DNA of 64,000 nt from NCBI RefSeq assembly GCF_000255295.1, contig NC_017030.1, positions 9,832,328 to 9,896,327 on the forward strand, written 5' to 3'. Source of the DNA: Corallococcus coralloides DSM 2259 (GTDB taxonomy: Bacteria > Myxococcota > Myxococcia > Myxococcales > Myxococcaceae). The notes under the pieces are model-generated. The model did no database searches, had not been told where the DNA came from, and was given only the letters and a program-made list of their open reading frames with translations. Positions 63,758 to 64,000 of the stretch are shown piece by piece. Each line of letters opens with the position of its first letter. Position 1 is the stretch's first letter. The position numbers were made by a program, and so were the translations under genes.

Positions 63758-64000
63758 CCCTAATCTCTTGTCTAACGCCCGCCTCCCGGCGGATTGTCGA
63801 AACTCGGAGACCAAGGCCCAGACCTCTGCTCTTCGCTAGCAGGCCCGGAAGACATTCTTTATTGCTGTTTCTCACTGCTTCTTCTTGTGTGGGAGACTTC
63901 GTTCCCCTCTACCCGGCTGCCTCGCGGCGCCTGGTAGAGCAGATTTCGAAGTCGGCACTTCTGTTGAGAACTTCACTCAGCAGAAATTGCAACTTACCCT
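63758..64000 (-). other. 16S-23S internal transcribed spacer (partial)
   Basis: The 243 bases upstream of 23S on the minus strand have no tRNA cloverleaf that I can find. They end at the window edge with the processing-stem half 63987-64000. The 16S gene must lie beyond the window. Confidence 0.75.
63987..64000 (-). repeat. 23S processing-stem half, 5' side
   Basis: The 14 bases ttgcaacttaccct match the reverse complement of 60630-60643 exactly. The repeat may continue beyond the window. Confidence 0.75.

Noticed and set aside
63758-64000. A possible tRNA-Ile or tRNA-Ala in the spacer before 23S
   Set aside because: No CCA-type acceptor stem, anticodon arm or T-arm GTTCRA box was found on either strand.

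Overview
The window reads as chromosomal DNA of a myxobacterium of the Cystobacterineae, most like Myxococcus or Corallococcus. The evidence is very high GC with strong GC3 coding, many lipoproteins and secreted proteins, a CHAT/TPR protein next to an ECF sigma factor, and a complete Mx162-type retron, an element known from Myxococcus and Stigmatella. Genus-level assignment is inference.

Layout. 1-495 is the 5' end of hflX (minus strand, cut by the window edge). 683-3491 holds a CPBP membrane protease, a ferritin-like lipoprotein and an Mla-type ABC ATPase with altered catalytic residues. 3504-8356 is a minus-strand group: ECF sigma factor, overlapping membrane anti-sigma candidate, small secreted protein, large CHAT/TPR protein. 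8488-20802 contains a secreted M23 peptidase with a seven-repeat tail, a GAF histidine kinase, a divergent SDR/LysR pair, a GST, a beta-lactamase-like serine hydrolase beside a MecA-like PBP, and a beta-helix lipoprotein. 20940-31659 contains a cytochrome b/molybdoenzyme pair, an alpha/beta hydrolase with a small partner, two unusual methyltransferases, a membrane histidine kinase, a ferritin-like protein, a Gly/Ser-rich lipoprotein, an outer-membrane barrel and an SbcD-like nuclease, which is followed at 31656-34856 by its YhaN/SbcC-like ATPase. A 408-base gap at 34857-35264 holds a strong terminator pointing left and two copies of a 30-base repeat. A large carboxypeptidase-regulatory-domain protein follows.

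The most notable locus is 38682-51649, all on the plus strand: a 909-aa HEAT-like protein, a 2177-aa WD40+HEAT protein, a 619-aa winged-helix/SWIM/WGR-like protein, a structured retron msr-msd RNA and a 478-aa retron reverse transcriptase. Spacing is tight (12-base gap, then a 4-base GTGA overlap). I read this as a retron with a three-protein partner module that has no recognisable toxin domain. I recall published retron classifications that list ARM/HEAT and 'WHSWIM' partners (type XIII), so the gene association is probably known, but its mechanism is to my knowledge uncharacterised.

51659-60377 carries a membrane-anchored alpha/beta hydrolase, a GMC oxidoreductase, a TetR/MFS efflux operon with a candidate operator, a methyltransferase, lnt with an overlapping small membrane protein, and a membrane protein of unknown role. 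From 60440 to the end is a minus-strand rRNA operon: terminator, 5S, spacer, 23S and part of the 16S-23S spacer. Complementary 14-base sequences flank 23S and should form its processing stem.
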